NCBI RefSeq assembly: GCF_014695395.1
Contig: NZ_JACJOF010000017.1
Location: forward strand, 62,001 to 126,000
Length of the DNA: 64,000 nucleotides
Source of the DNA: Nodosilinea sp. FACHB-131
GTDB taxonomy: Bacteria > Cyanobacteriota > Cyanobacteriia > Phormidesmidales > Phormidesmidaceae
Direction of reading: 5' to 3'
In this document: positions 36,625-45,689 of the stretch, piece after piece
How the letters are laid out: each line of letters opens with the position of its first letter
Numbering within the stretch: position 1 is the first letter of the stretch
Program-made: the position numbers and the translations under genes
The notes under the pieces: model-generated
Database searches by the model: none
Seen by the model: the letters and a program-made list of their open reading frames with translations, nothing else
What the model was told of the DNA's origin: nothing

Positions 36625-37809
36625 ATGGTGCTGCTTGAAACCCGAACCGAGCCGATGGTGGTCAATTTCGGCCCTCACCATCCCTCCATGCACGGCTGCT
36701 TTCGAATTATGGTCACCCTCGATGGCGAAGATGTGATCGACTGTGAACCCGTGATTGGCTACCTGCACCGAGGCATGGAGAAAATTGCCGAGAGCCGTAC
36801 CTCCACCATGTTCATCCCCTACACGAGCCGATGGGACTACTACGGTGGCTTATTCAACGAGGCCGTCACCGTCAATGCGGTAGAAAGGCTAGCGGATATT
36901 GAGGTGCCCAAGCGGGCTAGCTACATTCGCGTGATTTTGCTGGAGCTGACCCGCCTGGTCAATCACCTGCTGTGGATCGGCCCCTTTGTGATGGATATGG
37001 GGGCGCAGACGCTGTTTTTCTATGCGCTGCGCGATCGAGAACCCATTCTCGATTTGTTTGAGGCGGTAAGCGGCTACCGCATGGTCAACCACAACTACTT
37101 TCGCGTGGGGGGCGTGGCTGCCGACCTGCCCTACGGCTGGACAGAGAAATGCCGGGACTTTGTAGACTACCTAGCCCCTAAGCTCGATGAGTATGAGCGC
37201 TTGGTCACCGACAATCCAGTGTTTCGCCGCCGCTGCGAAGGGCTAGGCGTCGTCACCCGCGATGAGGCTATAGGCTGGGGCTGCTCTGGCCCCATGCTGC
37301 GAGCCTCCGGCGTTCAGTGGGATCTGCGCAAGGTCGATCATTACGAGTGCTATGACGACTTTAACTGGCAGGTAGCCTGGCAGACCGAGGGCGACTGCCT
37401 GGCCCGCTACCGGGTGCGTCTAGATGAAATGCGCCAGTCGCTCAAGATTATTCAGCAGGCTCTCGATGGGCTACCAGGCGGCCCCTGGGAAACCCTTGAG
37501 ACCAAGCGCCTAGCCGAAGGGCCAAAGTCGCCGTGGGATGGCTTCGATTACCAGTTCATCGCCAAAAAAATTGCCCCCACCTTCAAAATTCCGGCTGGGG
37601 AGCACTATGTGCGGGTCGAGTCAGGGCGAGGTGAACTGGGCATTTTTCTGATCGGTAACGAGACTCCCATGCCGTGGCGGTGGAAGATTCGCCCTGCCGA
37701 CTTCAACAATTTGCAGCTGCTGCCCTACCTGCTCAAGGGCCAAAAGGTGGCCGATATTTTCGTTATTCTCGGCAGCATTGACGTGGTCATGGGGTCAGTG
37801 GATCGGTAG
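36625..37809 (+). CDS. ndhH: NAD(P)H-quinone oxidoreductase subunit H
   Basis: 394-residue peripheral-arm subunit of the cyanobacterial NDH-1 complex, related to the 49-kDa subunit of complex I and to NiFe hydrogenase large subunits. It works in respiration and cyclic electron flow around photosystem I. Marks are [40 protein letters not shown], and the C terminus [18 protein letters not shown]. The ATG at 36625 matches the family start and is preceded by GGAG at nine bases; the open frame extends 29 codons upstream without support. A hairpin after the stop may end transcription. Confidence 0.97.
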   Translation: MVLLETRTEPMVVNFGPHHPSMHGCFRIMVTLDGEDVIDCEPVIGYLHRGMEKIAESRTSTMFIPYTSRWDYYGGLFNEAVTVNAVERLADIEVPKRASYIRVILLELTRLVNHLLWIGPFVMDMGAQTLFFYALRDREPILDLFEAVSGYRMVNHNYFRVGGVAADLPYGWTEKCRDFVDYLAPKLDEYERLVTDNPVFRRRCEGLGVVTRDEAIGWGCSGPMLRASGVQWDLRKVDHYECYDDFNWQVAWQTEGDCLARYRVRLDEMRQSLKIIQQALDGLPGGPWETLETKRLAEGPKSPWDGFDYQFIAKKIAPTFKIPAGEHYVRVESGRGELGIFLIGNETPMPWRWKIRPADFNNLQLLPYLLKGQKVADIFVILGSIDVVMGSVDR

Positions 37810-37896
37810 AGCGCTAGTGCTTGGCGTGGCGATATACAACAACCCTGCCAATTTGGCTCAGCACCATCCCCAAACAGTTGATGGTTTGCAGATAGC

Positions 37897-37932
37897 AAAC
37901 AGGGTTCAGACATCTCTGCCTGAACCCTGTTT
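37897..37932. terminator. Bidirectional hairpin between ndhH and rbp
   Basis: AAACAGGGTTCAG (37897-37909) and CTGAACCCTGTTT (37920-37932) form a perfect 13-bp stem with a 10-base loop. It lies between two convergent genes and has A/T-rich flanks on both sides, so it may serve both. Confidence 0.8.
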
Positions 37933-37980
37933 ACTGTTTAGCTAGGTTTGGTCTTTACGATCAAATCTAGGCGTAGAGGT

Positions 37981-38310
37981 TTAGTAACCGCCGCGGGAGA
38001 AGCTGTCGCCACCGCCACGACGACCACCGCCGCCGCCACCAAAGTTACCACCGCCGCCACCGCGATCTTCACGGGGCTTGGCTTTGTTGACTTTGAGGTC
38101 ACGGCCCATCCACTCAGCACCGTCTAGGGCTTCAATGGCGGCGTTCTCTTCAGAATCAGCAGACATCTCAACGAAGGCGAAGCCGCGCATACGCCCGGTT
38201 TCACGATCGGTGGGAAGTTGTACCCGCTTCACAGACCCATACTCTGCAAATACAGAGGTAAGGTCTTCGCTGGTAGCGTCATAGGACAGGTTGCCTACGT
38301 AGATTGACAT
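37981..38310 (-). CDS. Glycine-rich RNA-binding protein (RRM)
   Basis: 109-residue protein with one RNA recognition motif (about 1-80). RNP2 is IYVGNL and RNP1 is RGFAFVEM. A Gly/Arg-rich tail (about 83-109) follows, as in the cold-responsive Rbp proteins of cyanobacteria. It probably binds mRNA, for example to protect or localise it. The ATG at 38308-38310 is preferred because GGAGACAAGAT precedes it; a longer frame upstream is not supported. The upstream 400 bp to thioredoxin is A/T-rich with no gene. Confidence 0.92.
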   Translation of the reverse strand: MSIYVGNLSYDATSEDLTSVFAEYGSVKRVQLPTDRETGRMRGFAFVEMSADSEENAAIEALDGAEWMGRDLKVNKAKPREDRGGGGGNFGGGGGGRRGGGDSFSRGGY

Positions 38311-38710
38311 ATCTTGTCTCCAAAAATTAAAGGATGTGCAGAGCAAAATTTCGGAGAGAAGTCTGTCAATGGAAAAACGGAAAAACTCGTTAGTACTAGA
38401 AACAAATGCTGCTAACCGATCTCTATATCTCTGGAGACACCCTAGCACGTTTGAAAAGCTGGTGGAACCCTAGAAGGTCAAATCGCTAGATAAAAACTAG
38501 TTATGGAGCGACAAACACCGCGCAACCGTATATCTAGCGTTTTGCTTGTAAAGTTTTGTATGCCTCGACGGCCCTGACGCTAAACAAATTCTTGCTCCAG
38601 ATCGGTTTTTAACCGCATTGCTAACCCCTTCAAAGGGAAAGGGCAGTGGGTGACGACCGGTTTCCTGAACCATCCCCGTGGGAGAATGGGCCTTTAACTG
38701 GATTTTACTT
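38311..38710. other. Divergent upstream region of rbp and thioredoxin
   Basis: About 400 bp without a convincing gene. Rbp genes in cyanobacteria often have long leaders controlling cold expression, so some of this region may be transcribed on the minus strand; no specific element is recognised. Confidence 0.4.
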
Positions 38711-39034
38711 ATGCCTGCTGCATACATTGAAAACGAAACCGAGTTTAATGCGCTTTTAAGTGCAGAGTCGTTATTTGTAGTTGATTGCACCGCGGCCTGG
38801 TGTGGCCCCTGCAAGCTAGTGGCCCCGCTGATGGATCAGCTGGCTGATGAATACGGCGATCGCGTCAAAGTCCTCAAGCTCGATCTGGATGCCAATCAGG
38901 CAGTGGCTAAGCGCTACGGCATTCGCAGCATTCCTGCCGTGATGTTCTTTCAGCAGGGAGACGTAGCAGAGACCCTGGTGGGGGCAAAAAAGTATGACGA
39001 ATATAGTGAAACCCTGAGTAAGTACCTGAGCTAG
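38711..39034 (+). CDS. Thioredoxin
   Basis: 107-residue thioredoxin, a dithiol reductant for enzymes and peroxidases. The active site is CTAAWCGPCKLVAP and the cis-proline loop is IRSIPAVMFFQQG. Length is that of a plain single-domain thioredoxin. The ATG at 38711 starts MPAAYIENETEF, the typical opening; upstream codons add a chance tail. Which thioredoxin class it belongs to (m, x, y or another) cannot be settled by eye. It converges on the Uma2 gene. Confidence 0.93.
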   Translation: MPAAYIENETEFNALLSAESLFVVDCTAAWCGPCKLVAPLMDQLADEYGDRVKVLKLDLDANQAVAKRYGIRSIPAVMFFQQGDVAETLVGAKKYDEYSETLSKYLS

Positions 39035-39045
39035 GGCGTTTGCCC

Positions 39046-39621
39046 CTACCAAAGCTCTGAGATCGCCACTGTTAGTTCTGGCAGCACCATTTCCCCAGAG
39101 AGGGTCTGAGGCGCATTGAGAATTTCTCGATCCATGCCAGGGCGATAAATTTCAACCTGACGATCCTGAATGTTGATTAGCCAGCCCAGACGGCAGCCGT
39201 TGGTCAAGTATTCTGCCAGCTTGTCCTGAAGCGGCTGGAGGCGATCGCTCTTAGAGCGCAGCTCAATTACAAAGTCAGGACACAAGGGCGGAAACGAGTC
39301 TTGCTCTGCTGGGGTGAGCGCATTCCAGCGGGCTAAGCTGACCCAAGCCACATCAGGGGAACGCTCTGCCCCGTTGGGCAGGCGAAAGGTAGTGGATGAA
39401 TCAAAGACTACCCCCAACCTGCTGCGACGGTTCCAGAGGGTAACGTCTGTAGTCAGGTCGCTGTTGCGGCGGCCTGTGTTTCCTCCTGTGGGGGGCATGA
39501 GCACCAGTTCTCCGGCAGCAGTCAATTCTAGGCGCAGTTCGCGGTTGGCCAGAGCCAGTTGCTCAAACTGCTCGTGGGTAAGACGAATCACCGAGCTGAG
39601 ATCGAGGGTGAGGGCAGTCAT
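39046..39621 (-). CDS. Uma2 family (DUF820) protein
   Basis: 191-residue Uma2-type protein with a restriction endonuclease-like fold. It starts at MTALTLDLSSVIRLTHEQFE, has the ELVLMPPTGGNTGRRNSDL block, SPDVAWVSLARW, and the FVIELRSKSDRLQPL strand with the Asp/Glu...Glu-x-Lys-like core. The end LINIQDRQVEIYRP is typical. Unlike the copy at 19534-20096 it is intact. Role unknown; such proteins are abundant in cyanobacteria. The ATG at 39619-39621 was chosen; an in-frame start six codons upstream is possible. Confidence 0.85.
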   Translation of the reverse strand: MTALTLDLSSVIRLTHEQFEQLALANRELRLELTAAGELVLMPPTGGNTGRRNSDLTTDVTLWNRRSRLGVVFDSSTTFRLPNGAERSPDVAWVSLARWNALTPAEQDSFPPLCPDFVIELRSKSDRLQPLQDKLAEYLTNGCRLGWLINIQDRQVEIYRPGMDREILNAPQTLSGEMVLPELTVAISELW

Positions 39622-39740
39622 CGGCAGGGCTGAGCGCATATCTCATTATGGAGGATTGCCAGGGGCCAAAGATCTAGGCATAACGCCCACACCCCCGTAG
39701 ACTAGGGACAACCGATTGATCCAACAGCAGGGCGGGCGAT

Positions 39741-41222
39741 ATGGAAATTCTTTTTGTAGCAGCGGAAGCGGCACCCCTGGCTAAGGTCGGCGGTATGGGT
39801 GATGTCGTGGGTTCCCTGCCCAAAGTGCTGCGCAAGATGGGGCACGACGTGCGCATCTTCATGCCCTACTACGGCTTTTTGCCCGACAAGGTCGATATCC
39901 CCGAAGAGCCGGTGTGGAAAGGCACCGCCATGTTTAACGACTTCGCAGTGTACGAGACCACCCTGCCTGAGTCTGACGTGCCGGTGTATCTGTTTGGTCA
40001 TCCCGCCTTTGATCCCCGCAAGGTCTATGGGGGCGACGATGAGGCCTGGCGGTTTACCTTCTTTGCCAACGGTGCGGCTGAGTTTGCCTGGAACTACTGG
40101 AAGCCCCAGATTATTCACTGCCACGACTGGCACACGGGCATGATTCCAGTGTGGATGCAGCAGTCGCCCGACATTGGCACGGTGTTTACCATCCACAATT
40201 TGGCTTACCAGGGGCCGTGGCGGTGGGAGCTAGAGCGCATTACCTGGTGCCCGTGGTATATGCAGGGGCACAACACCATGGCAGCGGCGGTGCAGGCGGC
40301 CGATCGCGTCAACACGGTGTCGCCCACCTACGCCCAGCAGATTAAAACCCCTGATTATGGCGAAGAGCTGGAGGGGCTGCTGTCGTTCATCAGCGGCAAG
40401 CTGAGCGGCATTCTCAATGGCATTGACGATGAGTCCTACGACCCCGCCACCGATCGATATATCGTTAAAAACTTTACTCCCGACAGCTTGGAGAATCGTC
40501 GTGCCAATAAGGTGGCGATTCAAGAAGAGTTGGGTCTAGAGGTGAACTCCAAGGCCTTTTTGGTGGGCCTAGTGGGCCGTCTGGTGGAGCAGAAGGGGCT
40601 GGACCTGATTCTGCAAATTTTGGATCGATTCCTCTCTTACACCGACGCGCAGTTTATTTTGCTGGGTACGGGCGATCGCTACTACGAAACTCAGCTTTGG
40701 CAGATGGCCAGTCGCTACCGGGGTCGCATGGCCACCTACCTGCTCTACAGCGAAGGTCTGGGTCGCCGCATCTATGCTGGAGCCGACGCGTTTCTGATGC
40801 CGTCGCGGTTTGAGCCCTGCGGCATTAGCCAAATGATTGCCATGCGCTACGGCTGCATCCCGGTGGTACGGCGCACAGGTGGCCTGGTGGACACGGTACA
40901 GCACCACGACCCCGAACACCACGCGGGCACTGGCTACACCTTTGACCGCTACGAGCCGCTTGACCTGTTTACCTGCCTGATTCGCGCCTGGGAAGGCTAC
41001 CGCTTTAAGGATGCCTGGCGAGCGCTACAGCGGCGGGCCATGGAGCAAGACTTCAGCTGGGACAAATCGGCGATCGACTATGTCAGACTCTATAGCGACA
41101 TGCTGGGGCTCGACTTTAAAGACCAGCTGTCTAAGCCTGAGTTAGCTCCGGCTACGCCCTCTCTCCAAGAGCAGCCAGCGGTGGTGGACGCGCCTCTACC
41201 CAAATCTCCGCTGCCAAAATAG
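39741..41222 (+). CDS. glgA: Glycogen synthase
   Basis: 493-residue ADP-glucose-dependent glycosyltransferase of family GT5, elongating alpha-1,4 glucan in the cytoplasm. The substrate loop [17 protein letters not shown] lies near the N terminus, [14 protein letters not shown] follows, and the C-terminal Rossmann part contains [14 protein letters not shown] and [17 protein letters not shown] with the catalytic Glu. A Pro-rich tail (last 25 residues) is unusual but not disruptive. Glycogen phosphorylase lies 4.5 kb downstream on the same strand, so synthesis and breakdown genes flank the uracil genes. Confidence 0.95.
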   Translation: MEILFVAAEAAPLAKVGGMGDVVGSLPKVLRKMGHDVRIFMPYYGFLPDKVDIPEEPVWKGTAMFNDFAVYETTLPESDVPVYLFGHPAFDPRKVYGGDDEAWRFTFFANGAAEFAWNYWKPQIIHCHDWHTGMIPVWMQQSPDIGTVFTIHNLAYQGPWRWELERITWCPWYMQGHNTMAAAVQAADRVNTVSPTYAQQIKTPDYGEELEGLLSFISGKLSGILNGIDDESYDPATDRYIVKNFTPDSLENRRANKVAIQEELGLEVNSKAFLVGLVGRLVEQKGLDLILQILDRFLSYTDAQFILLGTGDRYYETQLWQMASRYRGRMATYLLYSEGLGRRIYAGADAFLMPSRFEPCGISQMIAMRYGCIPVVRRTGGLVDTVQHHDPEHHAGTGYTFDRYEPLDLFTCLIRAWEGYRFKDAWRALQRRAMEQDFSWDKSAIDYVRLYSDMLGLDFKDQLSKPELAPATPSLQEQPAVVDAPLPKSPLPK

Positions 41223-41327
41223 AGCGGGGAGCCCTACGGGACAGACGGCCCTGTTGTCTGTCACTTGTGAGCGGTTTATAGAGGGGAAAGTGTGGCAGAT
41301 TAGTGGTTTCTGTTCCACGAGGCACCT

Positions 41328-42638
41328 ATGAGCGACGGTAACGGTTCGGTGGCGGGAAATCTGGCTCAGCCCGATCTGTCCGAGGCGGGAACCTTGCCCA
41401 AGCGCCGTCATATAGTGCTCACCTCTCATTCCAATCGGTCGGGACTTAAGGGTATCCCGGTGCAGTGGGGGCACGGTGATCCCTTCCAGCGCGGGGCGAT
41501 TGTGGCGACGGTTACCGATCCCAACCACCGCAACGCCATTGGTACTCACTCCGGCTCCTATGCCGTGTACCGTGCTCTGGCGGTGGCCAGCGGGGTATTG
41601 GATCCGGATCATAGGCCTGACTTTACCAATACCTCCCCTGCGATCGCCATTGGCCCCCATCCCAGCTGGGCTGACCCTGAAAAAATCGTCTCCCTTGACC
41701 CCTTTGGGGCATTAGTAGGCAACCTATATGAGTCCCAGATTGCTGAAGGCATCGATATTCGCCCTACGATCGCCGTCACCCGGGCCCACATTCAAATGCC
41801 GGAGCTGCTAGAGGCAGTGCGCCAGGGGCGAATCAAAGAAGACGGCGAAATCGTTAAGCCCGGTGGTGACCTGGTGGTGACCAAGGCGGCGGTGGAGCCA
41901 GTGTGGTATCTGCCGGGAGTGGCCCAACGCCTAGGGGTGAGCGAAGAGGATCTGCGCTATGCCCTGTTTGAGCAGACTGGCGGCATGTTTCCTGAGCTGG
42001 TGACGCGGTTTGATGTGAAGGTGTTTTTGCCCCCCATCGGCGGCATCACGGTGTATATCGTGGGTGACCCCGACGCGATTACGGACCCGGCTCGCCCTCT
42101 AGCAGTGCGCGTCCACGACGAGTGCAACGGCTCCGACGTGTTTGGCTCTGACATTTGCACCTGTCGCCCCTACCTGGTGCACGGCCTGGAAGAATGTATT
42201 GCTACGGCCCAACAGGGGGGCGCGGGGTTGATCATCTACTTCCGTAAGGAAGGGCGCGCCCTGGGGGAAGTCACCAAATTTTTGGTGTATAACGCCCGCA
42301 AGCGGCAGGAAGGGGGCGATCGCGCCGATGCCTACTTTGCCCGCACCGAGTGCGTGGCCGGAGTGCAGGATGTGCGCTTTCAAGAGCTGATGCCCGATGT
42401 GCTGCACTGGCTGGGGGTGACCCGCATCGATCGCTTCGTGTCGATGAGCGACATGAAGTACAACGCCCTGGTGCGATCGGGCATTGAGATTGTCGAGCGG
42501 GTGCCGATCCCCGACGATCTGGTGCCCCCCGATGCGCGGGTAGAGATTGAGGCGAAGAAGGCAGCAGGCTATTACACCGATAAGGTCACTCCTACTGAGG
42601 AAGATCTGGCCCGAGTGAAGGGACGGGGTTTGGAGTAG
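41328..42638 (+). CDS. GTP cyclohydrolase II-related protein, URC1 type
   Basis: 436-residue protein with a GTP cyclohydrolase II core at about 220-390. Visible marks are RVHDECNGSDVFGSDICTCR (the zinc cysteines and catalytic region, differing from RibA) and YFRKEGRALGEVTKF. The N-terminal 200 residues are an extension absent from riboflavin RibA. This matches the URC1 type of uracil catabolism known from yeasts and bacteria. The next gene, URC4-like, starts two bases after the stop, and upp follows; that context makes the uracil role more likely than riboflavin synthesis. Confidence 0.82.
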   Translation: MSDGNGSVAGNLAQPDLSEAGTLPKRRHIVLTSHSNRSGLKGIPVQWGHGDPFQRGAIVATVTDPNHRNAIGTHSGSYAVYRALAVASGVLDPDHRPDFTNTSPAIAIGPHPSWADPEKIVSLDPFGALVGNLYESQIAEGIDIRPTIAVTRAHIQMPELLEAVRQGRIKEDGEIVKPGGDLVVTKAAVEPVWYLPGVAQRLGVSEEDLRYALFEQTGGMFPELVTRFDVKVFLPPIGGITVYIVGDPDAITDPARPLAVRVHDECNGSDVFGSDICTCRPYLVHGLEECIATAQQGGAGLIIYFRKEGRALGEVTKFLVYNARKRQEGGDRADAYFARTECVAGVQDVRFQELMPDVLHWLGVTRIDRFVSMSDMKYNALVRSGIEIVERVPIPDDLVPPDARVEIEAKKAAGYYTDKVTPTEEDLARVKGRGLE

Positions 42639-42640
42639 GG

Positions 42641-43909
42641 ATGGTAGTAGGCAGCGATGGAATGGTAGGCGGTGCCCACCCTACGGCAGAAACAGCGATC
42701 GCTTATCTGCAAAGTCCGCAGGCAATTCGCGATCGCGCTCGTGCCCTCTTCCAGCTAGCTGAGAGCGATCAGCTCCAGCACCTTCGCTATCATCCTGAAG
42801 CCATGCCCGCTACTGCCGCCTACGTGCTCGACGTAATGGGGCAGCAGTATCCCGGCGGCGACATTCCGTTCCACTCCCGCTGGCGACACTTTGAGGTGGA
42901 GGGGCGATCGCGCTTAGACCTTCTAGAGCCTAATCTATCGGCGTTGGATCCCTTAGAGCAGGCAAGGCTGAAGGTAGATTTGGTAATTACCAGTGTGCTG
43001 CTGGATGCCGGGGCAGGGAGTCGATGGCGGTACGTGGAGCCGGGAACGGGGCTGGGGTTTACCAGGTCAGAGGGATTGGCGATCGCCAGTTTCCACAGCT
43101 TCACTTCGGGTCTTTTCTCCAGCCAACCGAATCATCCCTGGCAAGCAGATGGCCATGGGCTCACGCAACTCACTGCCGATCGCTTGGCTCAAGCCCTCCA
43201 GGTCAACGACAACAATTTCCTGCTAGGACTCGAAGGACGAGTGGCACTGCTGCAAAAACTCGGCCATACTCTGCACCAACAGCCTCAATTGTTTGGGGCC
43301 ATCCTTCCCCGACCTGGCAACCTGGTGGATTACTGGCTACAAACCGCCTCCCAGGGTCAGCTATCTGCAACGACCATCCTGCAAACCATCCTCCTGGGCC
43401 TGGGACCAATCTGGCCGGGACGCATAGAGCTTGCCGGTACTAATCTGGGCGACGTGTGGTCTCATCCCCAACTGCCTAACACAGGCCCCGGCAGCAACCT
43501 TGTCCCCTTCCACAAGCTCTCCCAGTGGCTTACCTATTCGCTGCTGGAACCGCTGCAAGACCTGGGCCTCACCATCACCGATCTCGATCAGCTCACCGGC
43601 TTAGCTGAATACCGCAACGGTGGTCTGTTCATAGACTGCGGCGTGCTAAGCCTGAAGGATCCCACTGCGGCTGAAACCGCCCATGCCCCCGATTCGCCCC
43701 TGATTGTTGAATGGCGCGCCCTCACCCTCTGTCTGCTCGACGACCTCGCTGCCTACCTCCGCCAAACCTTAGGGGTGGATGCCACAGCCCTGCCCCTGGC
43801 CAAAATTCTCCAAGGCGGCACCTGGACAGCTGGCCGCCAAATCGCTGCTGAGAAGCGCCCCGACGGTGCCCCACCGATCCATCTCGCCAGCGACGGCACT
43901 GTTTTTTAA
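42641..43909 (+). CDS. URC4-type protein (DUF1688)
   Basis: 422-residue protein of the DUF1688/URC4 family, linked to uracil degradation in organisms with URC genes; its reaction is not established. Marks are PGGDIPFHSRWRHFEVEGRS, VVITSVLLDAGAG-like KVDLVITSVLLDAGAGSRW, FNLGLEGR-like NNFLLGLEGRVALLQKLG and FHKLSQWLTYSLLEPLQ. It is coupled to the URC1-like gene with a two-base gap. The first 16 codons lie in a GTAGGG/CCCTAC-flanked stretch (VVGSDGMVGGAHPT), possibly a repeat-derived extension, so the original start may have been different. Confidence 0.83.
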   Translation: MVVGSDGMVGGAHPTAETAIAYLQSPQAIRDRARALFQLAESDQLQHLRYHPEAMPATAAYVLDVMGQQYPGGDIPFHSRWRHFEVEGRSRLDLLEPNLSALDPLEQARLKVDLVITSVLLDAGAGSRWRYVEPGTGLGFTRSEGLAIASFHSFTSGLFSSQPNHPWQADGHGLTQLTADRLAQALQVNDNNFLLGLEGRVALLQKLGHTLHQQPQLFGAILPRPGNLVDYWLQTASQGQLSATTILQTILLGLGPIWPGRIELAGTNLGDVWSHPQLPNTGPGSNLVPFHKLSQWLTYSLLEPLQDLGLTITDLDQLTGLAEYRNGGLFIDCGVLSLKDPTAAETAHAPDSPLIVEWRALTLCLLDDLAAYLRQTLGVDATALPLAKILQGGTWTAGRQIAAEKRPDGAPPIHLASDGTVF

Positions 43910-43924
43910 AAAAGATAAGAACGA

Positions 43925-44015
43925 TGGGGAGATGAGGAGTAAAGGATGAAAAGTCCACGATTCCATTCCCCTCGCCCCCTCATCTCCCTCACCCTCCCCA
44001 TCTCCCCATCTCCCC
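43925..44015. repeat. Purine/pyrimidine intergenic inverted repeat
   Basis: TGGGGAGATGAGGAG (43925-43939) faces a tract with CCTCATCTCCC and CCATCTCCCC (about 43977-44011). The arms can pair. It separates the URC4-like gene from upp, which are otherwise in the same direction, and could set different expression of upp. It is the same kind of repeat as at 10917-11030. Confidence 0.6.
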
Positions 44016-44027
44016 TACTTCTCAAAA

Positions 44028-44660
44028 ATGCCCGACCTCCACCTCATCGACCATCCCCTGGTTCAGCACAAGCTCACCCTGATGCGGCGCGCCGAGACCA
44101 GCACGGCAAAGTTTCGCACGCTGCTCAAGGAAATCAGTCTGCTGATGGCCTATGAAGTGACGCGCGACCTGCCCCTCAAGTTAGAAACCATTCAAACGCC
44201 AATGGCCACGATGGAGGCCCCTGTGTTGGCTCCAGAGAAAAAGCTGGTTGTGGTTTCGATCATGCGAGCTGGGCAGGGCATTCTCGACGGCATTTTGGAA
44301 CTCATGCCCTCGGCGCGGGTGGGACACATTGGCCTTTACCGCGATCCGCAAACCCTACGGGTGATCGAATACTTCTTTAAGGTGCCGGAGGATTTAAGCG
44401 ATCGCGACGTTCTCGTCGTCGACCCCATGATCGCCACGGGCAATACGGCGGTGGCAGCCCTGTACCCGCTCAAACAGGCTCAGCCGCGATCGCTCCGCTT
44501 CCTCTGCTTGCTCGCTGCACCAGAAGGCATTGCCCACTTTCACCGTGAGCACCCCGATGTGCCCCTCTATGCCGCCGCCGTAGATGAAAAACTGGACGAG
44601 CGCGGCTACATTTTGCCAGGCTTGGGGGATGCGGGCGATCGCCTATTTGGCACCAAGTAG
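44028..44660 (+). CDS. upp: Uracil phosphoribosyltransferase
   Basis: 210-residue enzyme making UMP from uracil and PRPP. Marks are the dimer arm [20 protein letters not shown] then [29 protein letters not shown], the PRPP loop [16 protein letters not shown], and the C-terminal [13 protein letters not shown]. Length is normal. In this order, after URC1-like and URC4-like genes, it fits the URC route, where a uracil phosphoribosyltransferase makes UMP as an early step. It can equally serve uracil salvage. A pairing repeat lies just upstream. Confidence 0.95.
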   Translation: MPDLHLIDHPLVQHKLTLMRRAETSTAKFRTLLKEISLLMAYEVTRDLPLKLETIQTPMATMEAPVLAPEKKLVVVSIMRAGQGILDGILELMPSARVGHIGLYRDPQTLRVIEYFFKVPEDLSDRDVLVVDPMIATGNTAVAALYPLKQAQPRSLRFLCLLAAPEGIAHFHREHPDVPLYAAAVDEKLDERGYILPGLGDAGDRLFGTK

Positions 44661-45689
44661 CAGCCAGCCAAACACCGAAATTTACGTTTGATCAGCTTTG
44701 TTCCTAACGTTTAAATGTTTAACTAAGCGATCGCCCTAGAGCGGTTGACGTCCTTATCAGAACCATAGCTTAAGCACCTGGTAAAAGTTGAGCTGGGCTA
44801 AACTTTCTCATTCGACTGGCCTAGCTACAGCATTCAATCCAAATAGCGGCTCACACTAGCTTCATAAAGCAAGGCGATTGTCAGTCGGTTTCTAAATAGC
44901 TATCGTCTTAAGGAAATCAGCATTTATTATCTATAGATCGCGATGCAACTTGGTGGACTTTTTTAATCTAGACTTTACTCAGTCAATAAATTGATTAAGA
45001 TAATTGAGAGTAGATTGCTTCATCACCTGAGCACTTTACTTAGGAGCGGCAAGGTGCCACGTAAAGCTATGTAAAGCAGCTTTTGGCACTATTTAGAATT
45101 GTTCATGATGATTTTGTTACACGCCAAAGGCTTTCAGCGCAAGGGTTTCAGGCTTTAGCGGCGATAAAATCTGTTCTTCGACGCACTAATTCACTTAACT
45201 TAATACTTCTAAACTACTGGCTCATAATATTGCCCTTAATATTTTTTTAAGGACTCTACAACTGCTCTGGTTATTGGCATTTGAGCGCTTGTCAGGATTT
45301 CTTGAAGTGGGTTTGGTGGCCAACTAGGGATTCCCCTAAGGGGTTAAATAGGCTTTTTTCTTTCGTTCAGTGGTTTTCCCGGTTGGCGAGACCACAGAGT
45401 TTTATTCGCAGCCAGTTAAAATGAGGTCAATCTCGCTAGAGGATCGGGCTAAAGACAGGCCTTGGACTCACGGTTGGCGAGGGAATCGATCCATAGCTGA
45501 GTTTGTTGGTATAAACGTCTCAAGTCATTGAGACCTAAGTTGTCAACGTGAATGGTGAGTTGCCCTAGATAATTTGTCTTGGGTAATGCGATCGCCTCAA
45601 AAGGCAATCTGTGACCATTGCGGCATCTGCTTCGAGCCTCCGGGCTGCCAGCGAATTCTTGTGTGATTACTACAGTATTAAGGGTTCTT
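44661..45689. other. Long upstream region of glgP
   Basis: About 1 kb, noticeably more A/T-rich than neighbouring coding DNA. Besides the small minus-strand frame listed separately, no gene is supported. A short palindrome TCCCCTAAGGGGTTAA lies near 45333-45350. The length and composition suggest a regulated promoter region for glgP or a decayed gene. Confidence 0.4.
45449..45607 (-). CDS. Possible 52-residue small protein
   Basis: A frame from a TTG at 45605-45607, reading LPFEAIALPKTNYLGQLTIH then VDNLGLNDLRRLYQQTQLWI. It looks protein-like: a beta-type segment, then an amphipathic helix with a regular pattern. It lies in the opposite direction to glgP, upstream of it. The start is uncertain since the frame runs on upstream into the glgP start. 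It could be a real small gene, the end of a decayed gene, or chance. Confidence 0.3.
   Translation of the reverse strand: MPFEAIALPKTNYLGQLTIHVDNLGLNDLRRLYQQTQLWIDSLANRESKACL

Noticed and set aside
37981..38070. Repeated GGT/CCACC units at the end of the rbp gene as a DNA repeat element
   Set aside because: They encode the Gly/Arg-rich tail typical of this protein family.
43024..43443. 139-codon frame inside the URC4-like gene
   Set aside because: It is a shadow in another frame of a well supported gene, rich in Pro, Ser and Arg.
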